Origin: Palsa-504 sp963739135
GTDB taxonomy: Bacteria; Actinomycetota; Actinomycetes; Streptosporangiales; Streptosporangiaceae
Direction of reading: 5' to 3'
DNA: 64,000 nt
Assembly (NCBI GenBank): GCA_963739135.1
Contig: CAVTZG010000021.1
Location: 372,001 to 436,000, forward strand
This document shows, piece after piece, positions 62,774-64,000 of the stretch. Every line of letters begins with the position of its first letter. Position 1 is the stretch's first letter. The notes beneath the pieces were generated by a model, which was not told the DNA's origin, ran no database searches, and saw nothing but the letters and a program-made list of their open reading frames with translations. A program made the position numbers and the translations under genes.

Positions 62774-63694
62774 CTAGCCTTGCGCGACCCGGATGATCGT
62801 CTTGCCGGGCACCCGGCGGTCAGGGGCGAACGCGGACGGCACCTCGGCGAGTGGTCGGACGGCCCCGACGATCGGATGCAGCCGGCCAGACCTGACCCGC
62901 TCGGCGAGGTCCGCCAGCCGGAACCGGTCCGGCTCGACGACGAAGAAGATCGCCCGGCCGTCGGCGGGCCGCACCTTCGGCGGGCCGACGATCGTGACGA
63001 GCGTGCCGCCTGCGCGTACCAGCGGGGCCGTACGTTGGAGGACTTCGCCGCCAATCACGTCGAGCGCGACGTCAACCTCGTCGGCGTCCTCCAGCCGGTC
63101 GGCCTGCAGGTCCACGAACGCGTCCGCACCCAGGCCGAGGGCGGCCTCCCGATCCACGGCACGACCGGTGCCGATCACGCGGGCGCCCAGCTCGTGTGCG
63201 AGCTGCACCGCGATTGACCCGACGCCGCCCGCGGCGCCGTGGATCAAGACGCTCTGGCCCGTCTTGAGATGTGCGTGGTCGAACAGGCCCTGCCAGGCGG
63301 CCAGCCCGGAGATAGGCAGGGCGGCGGCCACGATGTGGTCGATGTCCGCCGGAAGCGGGGCGAGGTTGCGGGCCTCCACCGCGGTGTACTCGGCCAGCGA
63401 CCCATCGCGGGTCCAGTCGGCCAGTCCGAACACCCGCTGGCCCACGGTCAGGCCGGTGGTGCCGTAGCCCAGCTCTGTGACAACACCCGACAGCTCGTGT
63501 CCGGGCACGCTCGGGGTTCGATCGCGGCCGGCGCGGTCGGTCCATGTGCCCGGCCAGTCCAGCTCCCCCGGGGTGAACCCGGCCGCGTGGACGCGCACGA
63601 TCACGTCGTTTTCGGCCGCGTGGGGGCGGGGGATGCCGGACAGCGTGAGCCCGGCGGCGCCGGCGGCACGGTCTCGTACGGTGATGGCTTGCAC
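62774..63694 (-). CDS. Quinone-oxidoreductase-like NADP-dependent MDR protein
   Basis: A 306-residue medium-chain dehydrogenase without the zinc sites. GroES-like N-terminal domain, then Rossmann domain with HGAAGGVGSIAVQLA and IGTGRAVDRE. PGHELSGVVTELG and the truncated end after VPGKTIIRV match the NADPH:quinone reductase group. The GTG at 63694 follows GGAGGGAAC; upstream codons have no homology. Substrate unknown. Confidence 0.88.
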   Translation of the reverse strand: MQAITVRDRAAGAAGLTLSGIPRPHAAENDVIVRVHAAGFTPGELDWPGTWTDRAGRDRTPSVPGHELSGVVTELGYGTTGLTVGQRVFGLADWTRDGSLAEYTAVEARNLAPLPADIDHIVAAALPISGLAAWQGLFDHAHLKTGQSVLIHGAAGGVGSIAVQLAHELGARVIGTGRAVDREAALGLGADAFVDLQADRLEDADEVDVALDVIGGEVLQRTAPLVRAGGTLVTIVGPPKVRPADGRAIFFVVEPDRFRLADLAERVRSGRLHPIVGAVRPLAEVPSAFAPDRRVPGKTIIRVAQG

Positions 63695-64000
63695 AACGGT
63701 TCCCTCCTGCGACGAATTCAGGGTTCTGACGCACCCCTCCGGGACGCCTGGCACGCCATCGCTTCGGCGACCACTGCACCCCGATCGCGGCTCTCAGACC
63801 GGCGCAGACGTGCCAGATCACCTCGCGGGTGCTCCAGCTCACCGCGGTTACCGGCCAGGGCTGGCTTGATCAGATCATGCCCGCCCGCCCGCTTGCCTGA
63901 AACCGCTCCGACCGAATGGTGCGCCGCTAACGCTGGCAGGACCCATGCACCGCAGCACCCGCCAGCCCTCGACGCCGCCCGCCTTCTGGAACTGCTTCGC
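63695..64000. other. Right-edge spacer, nothing recognisable
   Basis: Several short open frames exist on both strands but none has a ribosome site and a recognisable domain. The last 60 bases are open on both strands and may be the end of a gene outside the window. Confidence 0.4.

Overview
The window is high-GC actinobacterial chromosome. The evidence is pervasive G/C at codon third positions, a WhiB-family protein, DUF1707, DUF1918 and PucR proteins, ECF sigma/anti-sigma pairs, GTG and TTG starts, and palindromes resembling DosR/OsdR (dormancy regulator) boxes. I would place it near Streptosporangiales/Streptomyces-like actinomycetes but cannot name a species. I see no rRNA, tRNA, intact insertion sequence or CRISPR array.

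Region 1 (1 to about 32.5 kb) is a hypoxia/dormancy and redox-stress island. It holds a CstR-like persulfide-type repressor with two matching operators, an AhpD-like protein, a redoxin and a nitronate monooxygenase-like protein. It also holds arcC beside wrecked arcA and arcB, GAPDH, an ackA-pta operon, two universal stress proteins and a PRTase/hydrolase fusion of the Rv0571c/Rv2030c type. Further members are two flavodoxins, a WhiB protein, a CBS-BON protein, a hydrogenase maturation protease, an Acg-type nitroreductase and four copies of a small Cys-rich (ACCCP ... CGHH) protein. At least seven good and several weaker GGGACC-N2-GGTCCC-type palindromes lie upstream of these genes, so they probably answer to one DosR/OsdR-like regulator that is outside the window. 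Two sensor kinases in the island have lost their phospho-acceptor histidine.

The same region is scarred by deletions. Remnants of an HSL-type hydrolase, arcA, arcB, a polysaccharide deacetylase, an ABC exporter, a CoxS-type ferredoxin and a TPP riboswitch without its gene lie between intact genes. Similar scars occur further right (NCS1 permease, 14-TM MFS exporter, HSL hydrolase, DinB).

Region 2 (32.5 to 38 kb) has a tightly overlapping three-gene cassette (winged-helix 'replication-relaxation'-like protein, VirD4/TraD-like ATPase, J-domain membrane protein) divergent from a UvrD-like helicase.

Region 3 (38 to 64 kb) is ordinary metabolic and regulatory chromosome. It holds an SDR, a DUF4097 protein next to an intact two-component pair, and a class-III aminotransferase/mmsA operon facing a PucR regulator. 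It also holds two ECF sigma modules, a MarR-GNAT fusion with a 13-bp operator, DinB proteins, and an IlvD/Edd dehydratase with 2-oxoglutarate-semialdehyde dehydrogenase (sugar-acid catabolism). An AlkA-like glycosylase follows, then an EamA transporter preceded by a ykkC-class riboswitch, a second class-III aminotransferase and a quinone-oxidoreductase-like protein.
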